64,000 bases of DNA from Chimonanthus salicifolius (lineage: Eukaryota; Streptophyta; Magnoliopsida; Laurales; Calycanthaceae): positions 62,732,101-62,796,100 of the forward strand of contig CM023540.1 of assembly GCA_013350335.1 (NCBI GenBank). Direction: 5' to 3'. Under the pieces are notes generated by a model, which did not search any database, had not been told where the DNA came from, and saw nothing but the letters and a program-made list of their open reading frames with translations. The number at the start of each line of letters is the position of its first letter. Position 1 is the stretch's first letter. The translations under genes and the position numbers were made by a program. Positions 22,601 through 33,690 of the stretch are shown piece by piece.

Positions 22601-22615
22601 GGACTTCTAAAGTCC
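22601..22615 (-). other. Hairpin near the LTR end of B (GGACTT/AAGTCC)
   Basis: Six-base perfect arms with loop CTA, within the CCTTAACTGGCC block shared by the family. Compare F at 57084-57100, where the arms are CGGACAT/ATGTCCG. Confidence 0.6.
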
Positions 22616-23996
22616 GACCCTTAACTGGCCAACCCTATGTGTGCATGAACTAAGTCCATGAAAACAGTTCACACATAGTAATTTATAATCTTTGCAGAAA
22701 TATAACATAAACTGACTGCGGATTATAATAGAACCTAAGGCTACTCCATTTTAGATAGCAAAGTACTTAGCCACTTAACCAAAAATTGCCTTAACTTAAA
22801 CATCCAAATAACCCTTCCAAACCATAGCAAAAATATCTAAGTTATTACATGCCGACATCTAACTATTCAAATTACAAGTTCATATAACAAAGACATCCAA
22901 TCACATATCCAAGCTCCTACGCTTGGCTTCTTTCACGATCATCGATCCCTTCCTTTCATGTGTCATTCACTAGGGTAGAAGTAGGGCGTTAGAACAACTC
23001 GCCCAGTAGGAATTCTAAATAAGGCTAACACATGGGTTAGTAACAAAATCATATATAATATCATATCCTTAAAACCATATGAAATCATGCCATGCCATAA
23101 GTCTTATGCAATGAGTCCCACCCATCACACTACATGTAACCTCTTAATGGAATTCTCCTCATCAAGGTATCCCCACAGTGGTCTTTCAGACGCCCCGACG
23201 GAGTGTGGCCTCCGGATTCTTCTTGATGGGATTATACACATCAAGGTCTTCCCACGATTGCCTTACGGACGCCCGACGGAGCGTGGCCTCTGGTTACAAA
23301 CTTCCCTCCCATGCCATGCATGAGATGTACATGTCCATATGCTATGTAATATAAATAACCATAGCATTAAAAACTCCACATTTGAAACATAATATATTTA
23401 CAACATAAATCATCAAAATAAAGATAAAAACATATTACATAACCATGTTCCAATGAGGTAGAATCCTACCCAAGACAACCAAGGTGTCCTTGAGCTTTAA
23501 ACTGGCAACCGTTCACGATCGTGTCCCCTTTGTGAAGTCCTGTTACCTTATAACATATCCATAAATTAAACCAACAACCCATTTGATTTGTAATGGTATC
23601 TAAGTCCAAAAACACAACTTGTGGGGTTCGGCCATACACTATGGCCGAACCTCACCTATTTGATTTTTAATCCTTCCTTTGATCCATTACTCCCTCATTT
23701 CTTAGTTAATCACTTAACCATTTAATCATCCACCGTTGTTAACCATCTAATCCATAAAAACTTTCCTCATGGGGTTCGGCCATTCACCATGGCCGAACCC
23801 ATGATCTTCCATTTTTTCCTCATAATTACATTCTATGCCATTAATCGTCCATGGATAATTACTTGATTTAATTACTTATGACCAAGTCCCAAAAATGATC
23901 CACAAAAAGGTTCATGGGGTTCGGCCATACACCACGGCCGAACCCTATGATATATAAATCCATAAATAGCACTTGGTGGGGTTCGGCCATACACCA

Positions 23997-26900
23997 TGTA
24001 ATGGCCCGAAATTTTTAAATCAATAAATATATGGCTATTATTTATTTTTAATGGTGGAAATTGGAAATTTGATGGAATAAATAGTGAATGGATCAAAATA
24101 TGGACAAAGGCCCAAGTATGGCCCAATGGACTATGGATTGGATTTAAATCCATTTAAAGGGTCAATGATGGTCAATTAGGCCAAGGATGGTCAAATTGGG
24201 CCCAATACCCATTTGGGACCCAATCGGTCAAGATAATGTAAGCTCTAAGGTAAATGGGTAAGGGTGAATGTAATTGGGCCATGGACCCAATGGTGATCCA
24301 ATTAGTTGGAATGGATTTAATTAAAATTAAATCACCTAAGTTGGTGATGAATTGACCAATGTGACATGGCCGATTGGGACCCACCTCCACCTCACCAAGT
24401 GAGGTGGCGTGTGGACCAAGGATTGGTGGGGTCGGCCACCATGGTTGAATTGGTCAACCATGGGTGGATGCATGGAGGGAATGTAAGGAAATGGAATTAA
24501 ATTAAATGGGAATTAATTAACCTAATGATCTAATTAATTAATTAATTAAGCTAATAAAAAAAGGTGGTCAAATGGTCAAAATTGGGAGACCAAACCACCT
24601 TATCACCAAGCTCAAAAACGTTGGCTTAGGTGGTGGTTTATCCCAACCACCACCATAAAACATAAAGCATAAAGCATAAATAAAAATCCCATGTGGTTGG
24701 TGAGAAAATTAAATGGTGGAGTGTAGGTCACTCCACCAAAGGAAATGAACCTTATCTCTTTCTCGTTTCATCCAACTCATTTCATTCTCTCCCTCTCTTG
24801 CTCTCCACCACCGTCCCACACCAAGAAGAAAAGAAGAAGAAGAAAAACTAAGGAGAAAAGAAGAAGAAGACTTGGAGAAGAGAAGTGCAAGCAAAAGCCA
24901 CCACTCCAAAATCAAGACCTAGCATCTTCTTCCTCACCATCTCCTCCTTTCCCTCTCTCAAAACACACTCCATGGTGGCCGAACTCAAGTGTTGATGTTT
25001 TCATCTTGATCAAGCATCTTGACCAAAGAACAAAGGAAAAAAAGAAGAAAGAAGGCCAAGGAGTCCAAGAGGAGAAAGAAAAGCCGGATGAGTCGTCAGA
25101 TAGTAAGTATTTCCTAAACAAGAATTTACAATTTTTTAAGGGTTAAGAAGAGACCATGGAATCCATTTTTCTTCGGATGTAATAGTGGCCAAAATATCAT
25201 GGGCCTTGGATCTCAAATCCATCCAAGGAAAGGATGAGGAATGGACAAACCCTAATGGGTAAATTAGGTTAAAAAAATAAATGGATTAAGGACATTGGTA
25301 TTAAAAATTGTTGTAAGCATGGATGTATGTGATTTAATGGGGTTCTTAAAGAATGGAAACCATGGAATATGATTAATGGTTTTAAAGGTTTTGAATGATT
25401 AAATTTAGTGATCTTAAATGAGGAAATTCATGGGAGATATGAATGGTGTTTATGGCCTTGAAAGGCATAGATGGGAATGAACCCTATGGTGATGTGATGG
25501 TGGTTTTTAATGGGGAGTAATGTATTAATAATTTGGAGGCTTAAAAGGGTGATGTGTTTGTAAATTTAAAGGGTGTAAGATGAGAGAAGAATGATTAAGA
25601 ATGTTGATGGTTTGAAATGGATTTTTAAGCATAGATTATGATGTTTTAAAGGGGCTGATTTTAATGGAGATTAGGTTAGTTAAATGGCTGATTTCTAATG
25701 TTGTTACGTCATGGTTAATGAGACATCAATGGACCCATTTCGTGAACCAATTGATGGGCTAAGATTAAGATCTATGTATGTGCATTAATAAATGGGAATG
25801 TGGCCAAGTTAATGGACTCAAGTATGATTAAGAGTGATGGTTTAAATGCATGATGTAAACCCCCTCATGGGAGGGACTTATTTTGAATTTAAATGTGGTA
25901 AATAGGCCTAAGAAAAATGGGGAGAAAGACATCATGGGTTCGGCCATACACCATGGCCGAACCCATGACCCATTTTACAAGCCAATTGATGGGCTAAGTT
26001 TGGGATTATGTATGTGGTTAGATGAATGGAAAATTAGGCTAATTAAGGACTGATTTTAATGTACATATCATGGTTGATGGATCATTAATGGATCTAAGTG
26101 TATGGATCAATTATGGGCCAAAATGTACATGGTCAAGTGAATGAATAACCATGGGAAAGGAGTAGTGGCAAAATCGTAAATATTGGCCTAAAATGAAGAA
26201 CCATGGGTTCGGCCATGGTGCATGGCCGAACCCCATGGAGGATAAACATGGACTTAAGTGTGTTTAATGATGACCTTATGTATGGCTAAATAAAGCCTAG
26301 GGTGCTGTTTTTTTTTTAGACTTGCAAAACTAAGATAATCAATGGATTAAATTGGGACCCACAAACCTAGTTAGTGAGGTTCGGCCATGGAGTATGGCTG
26401 AACCCCGCTAAGGTATGATTAATGGACTTGGACATGATTAAAACATGAGTCTAATTGGTAATGTATAATAAGGTACCAGACATCGCAAGCAGTACGCGTA
26501 TCGGTGACCGGAATATCGGACGGAAACGTAAAGGGACGCTAGTCGGTATTCGGTAGGATTCCTACTTTTTTGTAAGCCATGGATTATGTGTTATGTATGG
26601 GTTTTTTCTTGATTTATTTTGGTAAGCATATGATTGTTTTAAGATGGTTTTTAAGGCTATGATGTGTATATTGATGCTTTGCTTGATCTATTTTTGAGAA
26701 TCAAATTATATGTTTTATTGATGGGATTTTAAATGCCATGGTTTGTGCTATCATATATATTACATGGCATATGGCATCTACATCTCATGCATGACATGGG
26801 AGGTATATAGCATGGGAAGGATGAAAATAAAGAAACCGGAGTCCATGCTCCGTCGGGGCGACCGAGAAGCAAACATGGAGACACCTTGACGAGGCCTTGC

Positions 26901-27873
26901 CATCAAGGGGGATGATTTGTGATTGTTTATATCTTGACGAGGTTTTGCCGTCAAGGGGGATAATTTGTGATTGTTTATATCTTGACGAGATTTTGCCATC
27001 AAGGGGGATGATTTGTGATTGTTTATATCTTGATGAAGTTTTGCCGTCAAGGGGGGGATGATTTGTGATTGTTTATATCTTGACGAGGTTTTGCCGTCAA
27101 GGGGGATGATGTGTGACTGTTTATATCTTGACGAGGTTTTGCCGTCAAGGGGGATGATTTATGATTGTTTATATCTTGACGAGGTCTTTCCGTCAAGGGG
27201 GATATAGGCATCACGATGGTATGGATGATGGGTGGGACACACGATATAAGACACCCATGGCATTGCATTCATTTTATGGTTTTCATTATATGATTATCTA
27301 TGTGCTTGTTATCACTAATCCATGTGTTAGCCCTACTCGGAGTCCTACTGGGCGCGTTGTCTAACGCCCTACTTCTACCCTATCTAATGATACAGGAGAT
27401 GGCGGAAACGAAAGACGAGACGGGAGCCAAGAGTAGGAGCTTGGGAAAGCGAGCTACTTAGTTTATTAAGATTTATTTTGGAAATGTAACTTGTGTAATG
27501 TAGCTCGTCGGACTGTAATAATGTAGATTTCTTACTATGGTTGGGTCTTTACTTTGGACATTATCATTTTGAGATATAATTATGATTTTGAAGTATTTTA
27601 GTAATTAAATGAATGTCACTTCCTTGCTAACTAAAACTGGTAGGATAGTCTCTATTATAATGTTCCGCATTAAGTTATATTCCGCGAGCTTACATCTACG
27701 TGTGAACCGTTCTCGTGGACTTCGTTCCACGCGCACGTAGGGTTGGCCAGTTAAGGGCCGGGCTTTAGAAGCTCGGACTTAACTCGCGTCGTGACGTCTC
27801 GCGCCCTTTGTCACTCGTTACTTCAAAAAAAAAAAATAGACTATGATTTCGGTTAAAAGGGGCAGGCGTTACA
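23997..27873 (+). mobile_element. Solo LTR C (Tekay-like), deepest element in the nest
   Basis: TGTAATGGCCCG on the left, GGCAGGCGTTACA on the right, perfect target duplication CACCA (23992-23996, 27874-27878). The target was the loop of a GGTTCGGCCAT...ATGGCCGAACC palindrome in B. Length 3877 bases, longer than relatives partly because of the repeat at 26885-27205. It carries its own palindromes at about 25935, 26207 and 26376. The family blocks CCTACTGGGCGCGTTG, GCCAAGAGTAGGAGCTTGGG and GGTTGGCCAGTTAAGGGCC are present in order. Confidence 0.92.
26885..27205 (+). repeat. 48-base hairpin tandem repeat, seven copies, in LTR C
   Basis: Units start at 26885, 26933, 26981, 27029, 27079, 27127 and 27175. 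Each has the inverted repeat CTTGACGAGG...GCCGTCAAG followed by a spacer GGGGGATGATTTGTGATTG. Copies are about 90% alike, so expansion is recent. T's LTR has only two related inverted repeats at the matching place. Confidence 0.9.
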
Positions 27874-30029
27874 CACCATGGCCGAATCTCACCCTTTGGT
27901 TTCGGTGCTCCTCTTTTCCATTCTTTTTGATCCAACAGCCCAACACCTTTCTAAATCATTAACCATCTTCAAAATTCATTACAAATGACCACACTATCCA
28001 TCATTGTCTCTCCATGGGGTTCGGCCATATACATGGCCGAACCCTATGGTTCCTTATTTCCATTAAAACCTATTATACATCTATGATTGGTTCTCATACC
28101 TCCATCCATTTAAATCCTTTTAAAACTTTAACAAAATCAAACACATACACCTATGATTTCCTTCCTTCAAATCCAATAAAATCAAAACAATGTATTTCAT
28201 GGGGTTCGGCCATACATAATGGCCGAACCCTATGGTCCATGTTCTTCCCTTTTAAACATCATTTTAAACCCATAAAACTTCTTTGACTCTTTCCATGGGG
28301 TTCGGCCATACATCATGGCCGAACCCTATGGTTCCTTATCTCCTCTTTAAATTCAATAGCCATGATTTTAACCCTTGATGGGTTCGGCCATACAATGGCC
28401 GGATCATGTTTCCTTGACCATCCTATTTAACAAGAGTTTATTGAGCACTTACCAATCTCGCGACTCCTCCGGTTCTTTCACTCCTTCTTGCTCCTTTCCT
28501 TCCTTAGTCCCTCCTTCCTTCCTTCCTGATCTTTAGCCGAGACTGACCTTGCTGGAAACCCTTGGAGTGGTTCGGCCAATAGATGTTTTTGAGGGAGAGA
28601 AGAACAGCCAAGAGAGAGGGAGAGAATGAAATGAACACAATCTTGTTTTGTTCCAACGGAGTGGTCGGCCAAAGATAATGCCTTTTGGTGAAACCCTTGA
28701 GTAACTCCCATCTCCTTAACCTCCCTCCTTAATGCTTCCCTTGGGGGTTTCATCCATGAGATGAAACTCCCAAGGCTCCAACGGTTGCAATGGGTATCTT
28801 GACTTACAAAACCGTCCTCTCTCATTAGTGACCATTTTGGGGGTTTCATCCATGAGAGTGAAACTCCCACCTCCAAGTGTGAACCCCTTGTTTAAATTTG
28901 AAATAGCTATAACCCCTCACCTTTCCATTAATGATTCACATGGGGATTTCAAGCATGAGATAAAAACTCCCCATGCATCCAACGTGTGCTTACCTTGATG
29001 TTACCTTGTGTAACCTCCACAAAACGCCTCCTCTCCATTTAATTCTCATTTGGTTTTCATGCATGAGATATACCTCCCATGCATCCAACAGTGTTCCGTT
29101 GTTTGAATTTTGAAAACAACCAAACACCTTTCATCTACACACTTCACTCACTTAAAATAAATATTCCATCCAACTTATTTAACTCACTTAACTCAACTCA
29201 TCCATTTAATTCAACTCAACCATTTGATTCCATTTCCAACTCAAATCAGCCCCAACCAAGTTAAGCTTGGACTCACTTGGTGGTCAACCAAGTTAACCAT
29301 GACCCATTGGGTCCCTTTTGGGCATTTTGACTTAAATAGCTACCTTGACCCAATTAAATGTATCTTACCCATTTACCCTACATTGAACACTCATTCCATA
29401 ACCATTGGGTCTTAACTGGGCCATTGCCCAACACCTTACCCATCTAAGGTCCATGTCCATTAATTCATAATTTAAATGGACAAAATTCGTGTAAATTGAT
29501 ATCTTGAAAATCCAGAGTGTTACATTAGCGAGTCAAGGAATAACAGTACTGAGTTGGGTTTCAGCCAATTGAATATGTATTTTAGTCGACTGAAATTCTG
29601 CGGGTAAGACAGAGAACAGTATATAGGCATGATTCAGTCGACTGAATTGAAAAGTTTAAATTTTTAATAATCTTTCAGAAACTTCAGTTTATCTTGAAGG
29701 ATGTGAGGGATGACAGAAATTAGATGGATAATCAAATTGACATATGTATGTGATTAAATTCATTAAGGTAAAGAGATTTCTCAAAGGGTTAGCGATTCAT
29801 TGTGACGTGATCGTTGCACGGTATCTTCACAAACAGCAAAGATAATATACTAGAATTTGGTAGGATTCCTACTTTATTGAAATACATGTGGATCTTATAT
29901 ATATTTGTGTTGTTGATTTGTATTTCCAAACATGATGACTTACTTTGATTAAATAAATGTATATGATTATGAACTGTTTTCGATGGTAACATGTGATTTG
30001 AAATGAAATGGCATTATTGCATTCATGAT

Positions 30030-30370
30030 CTCATGCATGGCATGGGGGGGAGTATATGGGACAGCACGCCAAGTTATGAGCTGTCCGGACATGACTTGTG
30101 GCTTGAAAACTAACTTGTATGAAGCTATGTGAACCATTTATATTTTGGCCTTGTCCGGGATTGCTAGATAGGGATACGGTGTAATTTGGGTCAAAGAGCT
30201 CCGGGGTAACCAGTCCAAAAACCCTGCGCAGAGGGAGGAGTCCACGCTCCATCGGTAATTACGATTAACATACGTGGGGAGGTATAACAGTGACCTAGTG
30301 GTACCGTCACAAAATACTGAGGACGTAAATGGCCAAGGGAACACCTTGACATGGCTTCATTTTATCAAGG
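30030..30370 (+). repeat. Imperfect inverted-repeat region of LTR X
   Basis: This corresponds in position to the hairpin repeats of C and F. It holds GGAGGAGTCCACGCTCCATCGG and CCTTGACATGGC...TATCAAGG but no clear tandem expansion. Confidence 0.45.
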
Positions 30371-30938
30371 AAACTATCGAAATGATTTGTATTGTGATTG
30401 GATATGGAGATTGGATAAGGGATCATTGGCATATGACACCCATGACATAACACATACATTAGCATGATTTGGATATGATAATCATGCGTTGTTTTTAGTA
30501 CTACGAGATGTTTTATAGTTTTGATGTAATGTACTTATTCTGATTTTATATTGATCCTATGTGTACCTAACCCTATTTGGAATTCCTACTAGGCGTGTTG
30601 ACTAACGCCCTACTTCTACCCTATAGATGATGGAACAGGGAATGGAAAGGAACATGGGACGTGAAGAAAGCCAAGCATAGGAGCTTGGGCAACTTATGCT
30701 GATTTTACTTAATTGATTTTGAATTGATGTATTGTAATAACTTAAATTATTTTGCTATGGTTTGATGATATTTTGGATATTTAAGTTCAGTTAATTTAAT
30801 AGTGATTGGCTTCCTTGCTTATTAATATCATGGATATGTATAGCATTTTAATCATATAACACTTTCGCATTTAACTGTAAGCGTGTGAACTGTTTAAGTG
30901 GACTTAGTCCACGCACAAGAATTGGTGGCCAGTTAAGG

Positions 30939-30959
30939 GTCTGGTTTTGTAACTCAGAC
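30939..30959 (+). other. Hairpin near the LTR end of X (GTCTG/CAGAC)
   Basis: GTCTG...CAGAC arms around an 11-base loop, at the same place relative to CCAGTTAAGGG as the hairpins of B and F but with different stem bases. Confidence 0.5.
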
Positions 30960-31052
30960 TTAGCTCGCGTCGTGACATTTCTACTCTCTGGCACTCATTT
31001 ATAAAAAAATATACTCTAATTTTCGGCGAGTGAAAAAGGGTGAGGCGTTACA

Positions 31053-31220
31053 CCGGTGCAGGACCAAAGCGAACAATATTGTGCTAGAAGGCCGGGGCAG
31101 GTCCTTACAAATGGTATCAAAGCACGATTCACCTCTCGACTGAGGGTGTGGGCTGGTGCGAGTCTCAACCGGCTGTCAAGTCGGGGGGCCTTTGGCCTTA
31201 AGGAGGGTAGGATGTAGTAC
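31053..31220 (+). mobile_element. Remainder of the TRIM array after insertion X
   Basis: The third TRIM LTR resumes (ACAATATTGTGCTAGAAGG ... GTCCTTACA, ending 31109), followed by a PBS variant TGGTATCAAAGC at 31112, the short internal segment, a purine tract and the first eight bases of a further LTR. The break after TGTAGTAC marks a deletion or another insertion edge. Confidence 0.8.
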
Positions 31221-33327
31221 TCGTGAGATACAGCCCGCTCCGGACTGTATCCCTTTTGATTTAAATGATCCATGGGCATTCGTCATACCAGTGGGAGACA
31301 ATAAGTGGGAAAAGAAATACTTGGCCCATGATGTTATGTACTCATTGGAGCACATTCACCATCACCATTTATCGAGCTTAATAGAACTCACTCAAGAAGG
31401 CTAAGGTTGTTTTATATGCGAAAAAATAATTGAGTTTGTGTATTTTATATGTTTCTTTTAGAGTCAGTCTAGAAAGTCAGTTTAGGTTGAGTCAATTATT
31501 AGGATGTTTCACTTAGATATGTCAAAATCCAAAATTTAACAATGTCCTGACATTTTGCATCTGACCATTGAACATAGAGGACAATGTCAAATTAAGTTTG
31601 GGGGTATTAGGAGTTACATTAGTAGAGTCCAATAAAAAAAATTGTGTTAAAAAAAAAAAAAAACAGTTTTTTATCAGTATTCTGAGTCAGCTTTTGAGTC
31701 TAAAAAAAAAAAACCTTTTTCAATCAAGGGAAGAATAAGTGAAGACTCAAACTAATCCTTGAAAAAAAAAATTAGTCTAAGTGATTTTTAGCATTAAGAG
31801 GTAAATAAAAAATTTTATATCACACTTTTTCAATAAACCTTTTTGTAGAATTTATATTCGGGATAAATTTACACAGCCATATTAAATTGAGTTAGAGAAG
31901 AAAAAATTTCACGAGTCTAGTAGTCAACAAAGGAATACTAGTGGAGACTTTACCTAGTGAGCTTTAGTGCCAGTCTATTTTCTGAGGGATTTAAGTCAAT
32001 CCATTTTTATTTCTTTAGCGTTTCAAGTCATTATTGATGTCATCATTTTTCAAATTTTGGTCATAATTACTGAGAACGACATTAAAATTGAGTTAGTACA
32101 TTTGAAATTTTTTAGAATTTATTTAAACTAAGAAAATCACTATATGAAACTTAGAATATGATTTAGGCCATTTTTAAATCGTTTGAGCCTTCATGCCTAC
32201 CTATCTTTTGTCAAATTTATCTTAATAGTTCCCAGTCGAGCCTTTAAGTTAGCATGTTTTCTTGATCAGCCATGTTTACCAAACCAAACTTCGATTTTGG
32301 AGTCTGAGCCTCATTAAAAATATATCTGTGACCTATTCATAGAAAAGGTTAAAGACGACAATATGGGATGGTACTCAAAAACAAGGGCACAAGAAAAGAA
32401 AAAGAAGAAAATAACACAAAAAGAAAGGGAACATCTTGACATCAAAAGAATGATGTGAAAAAAAAAAAAAGATGAATATTTTGAAAAGTGCTAAAAAGGA
32501 AAAAAAAATAGAGGAAAAAATATCCCGTCATATAGACCTCTAACCTTTTGATTAAAATATTTATTCTTAGAGTCTTATTATCCTTTTTTTATTTGACCCA
32601 ATCCCAAGCCACGTTTCGTCTTATTAGGAAATCCTATTGATCTTAAGTTAAAATATGGTATTTCATGTGGAGAATAAATGAAGAAAAATGATAATATATA
32701 ACTCAACGTTCTCAGGAAAGTGGCATTCATTCATGAGATCCAACAATTATTTTTTTTGTCATATGCCGTCTTTCAAATACATATGTGAGAAAAAAACCCA
32801 ACCTCTGAGCGTTAATCTTTCTGGGAGATATCTAGTGAGGTTTGAAGTCAAAAAGCATCTTCCGATGTTGGGTACAAAACTTGTGTCTATTTGGAAAAGA
32901 AAGCTGATTTTAATATTGGCTAAGCACACACTACACGTCGAATATAAATCTTATAAAATAAACTTTGGAATAGTACAATGTCTAGATTTTTATGAACTTG
33001 TTTTTGCAGAATCTGAAACTAAGAATATAAAAAATTGGATGTTTGTGGGTATCATCACGGCAAGCCCTCACGAAACTATAACTCGTCTACTAGGGGTAAC
33101 CTAGGGGTTTAGTAGCTTGTTATATATGATAAATGCAATCGAGAGTGCTAGCGAAAGTGGTGTAATTTTTAGATTTAAACTTAGTTTTTAGGTCTAGGTT
33201 AGGTCTTGTAAGAAATAAAACTTTAAGTTAGTATTAGCTTTAGATTTGGAATTTTTAGATTTTTAGACTTAGGTTTTTATTTTAAATTTTTGCTCGAGGA
33301 CTAGCAAAATCTAAGTTTTGGGGTATT
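31221..33327 (+). mobile_element. 3' internal region of an Athila-like Ty3/gypsy element
   Basis: Position directly before a PPT and LTR defines this as the non-coding 3' part of a + strand element. Features usual for Athila/Tat 3' regions are visible: AATTAAGTTTGGGGGTATT near 31600, long A-rich stretches, and a segment of repeated AAAAGAAAAAG near 32390-32520. A short frame at about 31230-31404 (ending in LSSLIELTQEG) and a 138-codon frame at 32688-33104 have no family I recognise. An inverted copy of 32590-32740 lies at 35465-35640. Confidence 0.6.
33313..33327 (+). promoter_or_regulatory. Polypurine tract of the + strand Athila-like element
   Basis: AAGTTTTGGGGTATT preceded by CTCGAGGACTAGCAAAATC, an arrangement common just before the 3' LTR of Athila/Tat elements. 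Confidence 0.7.
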
Positions 33328-33690
33328 TGTTGAGCCTAAAATCTTACATTTTTACCCTTTAATTATGATTAAGTTAGCCTTTATTTTGTATATAAAAGAT
33401 ACGTTTAATGGTTTTTTCTAGTTTTGTAGATAAAAAGATGGAAAAACAGGATTCATGCATAAAACAGTGGATAATTGCCGGAAGAGAGCTTAAAATGGAA
33501 ATTTTAGGGAATTTCATAATTAATTCATGCCACTTTAGGATGTTTAATGTAAATTGGATAACCTGGATCCGTTTATGAGAGTTTAGATTTATTCAATATT
33601 TAGAATTATAGTGGTATTGATTAATTATTTAATTTTAAAATCAAAGTCTGCAATCAAAGAGTCCAAGAATTGAAATCAAGATCCATGGGC
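33328..33690 (+). mobile_element. Start of the 3' LTR of the + strand Athila-like element
   Basis: TGTTGAGCCTAAAATC after the PPT. It aligns with the start of the solo LTR at 60497 (shared block TTTATGAGAGTTT then a TTCAATAT stretch) and with the complement of 42192-42253. Similarity fades after about 33690, so the end is truncated or too diverged to place. Confidence 0.65.

Larger units (their letters stand above)
22503..29524 (-). mobile_element. Solo LTR B (Tekay-like), split by solo LTR C
   Basis: TGTAACGCCTCG on the left, GAGTGTTACA on the right, target duplication TTAGC (22498-22502, 29525-29529), perfect. Pieces are 22503-23996 and 27879-29524, 3140 bases in total. It holds the GGTTCGGCC palindromes at about 23624, 23770, 23916, 23980 (split by C), 28017, 28201, 28298 and 28379. 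There is no internal region. ORFs inside, including the 132-codon one near 28478, have no recognisable domain. Confidence 0.9.
6402..31052 (+). mobile_element. Solo LTR X (Tekay-like), outermost insertion in the TRIM array
   Basis: The left end is TCTAACACCCC (TG mutated to TC) and the right end ...GAGGCGTTACA. The flanking five bases are CGGGT (6397-6401) and CCGGT (31053-31057), a target duplication with one mismatch, and the TRIM LTR resumes precisely on the right. Pieces of X are 6402-6824, 9616-9784, 21335-22502 and 29530-31052, about 3.28 kb in total, close to the 3235-base LTR of element T. No internal region remains, so this is a solo LTR left by LTR-LTR recombination. It is the oldest member of the nest. 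Confidence 0.85.
5401..31220 (+). mobile_element. Tandem TRIM retrotransposon array, interrupted by nested insertions
   Basis: Short LTRs alternate with internal segments of about 103 bases: LTR 5401-5689, internal 5690-5792, LTR 5793-6067, internal 6068-6171, third LTR split as 6172-6401 plus 31058-31109, internal 31110-31212. A fourth LTR stops after TGTAGTAC (31213-31220). Each internal segment opens with a site complementary to initiator tRNA-Met (TGGTATCAGAGC at 5692, variants at 6070 and 31112) and closes with a purine tract (AAGGGGGTAGGA). There is no coding capacity, as expected for terminal-repeat retrotransposons in miniature, which need proteins from other elements. The third LTR was split by insertion X. 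The first LTR begins TATAGTACCCC, a mutated TGTAGTACCCC. Confidence 0.85.

Noticed and set aside
24745..25146. 133-codon Lys/Glu-rich frame in solo LTR C
   Set aside because: Purine-rich low-complexity DNA, matched by CT-rich frames in T's LTR in the other orientation. No domain.
28478..28876. 132-codon minus-strand frame in solo LTR B
   Set aside because: Repeated GGTTTCATCCATGAGA blocks create it; no homology that I recognise.
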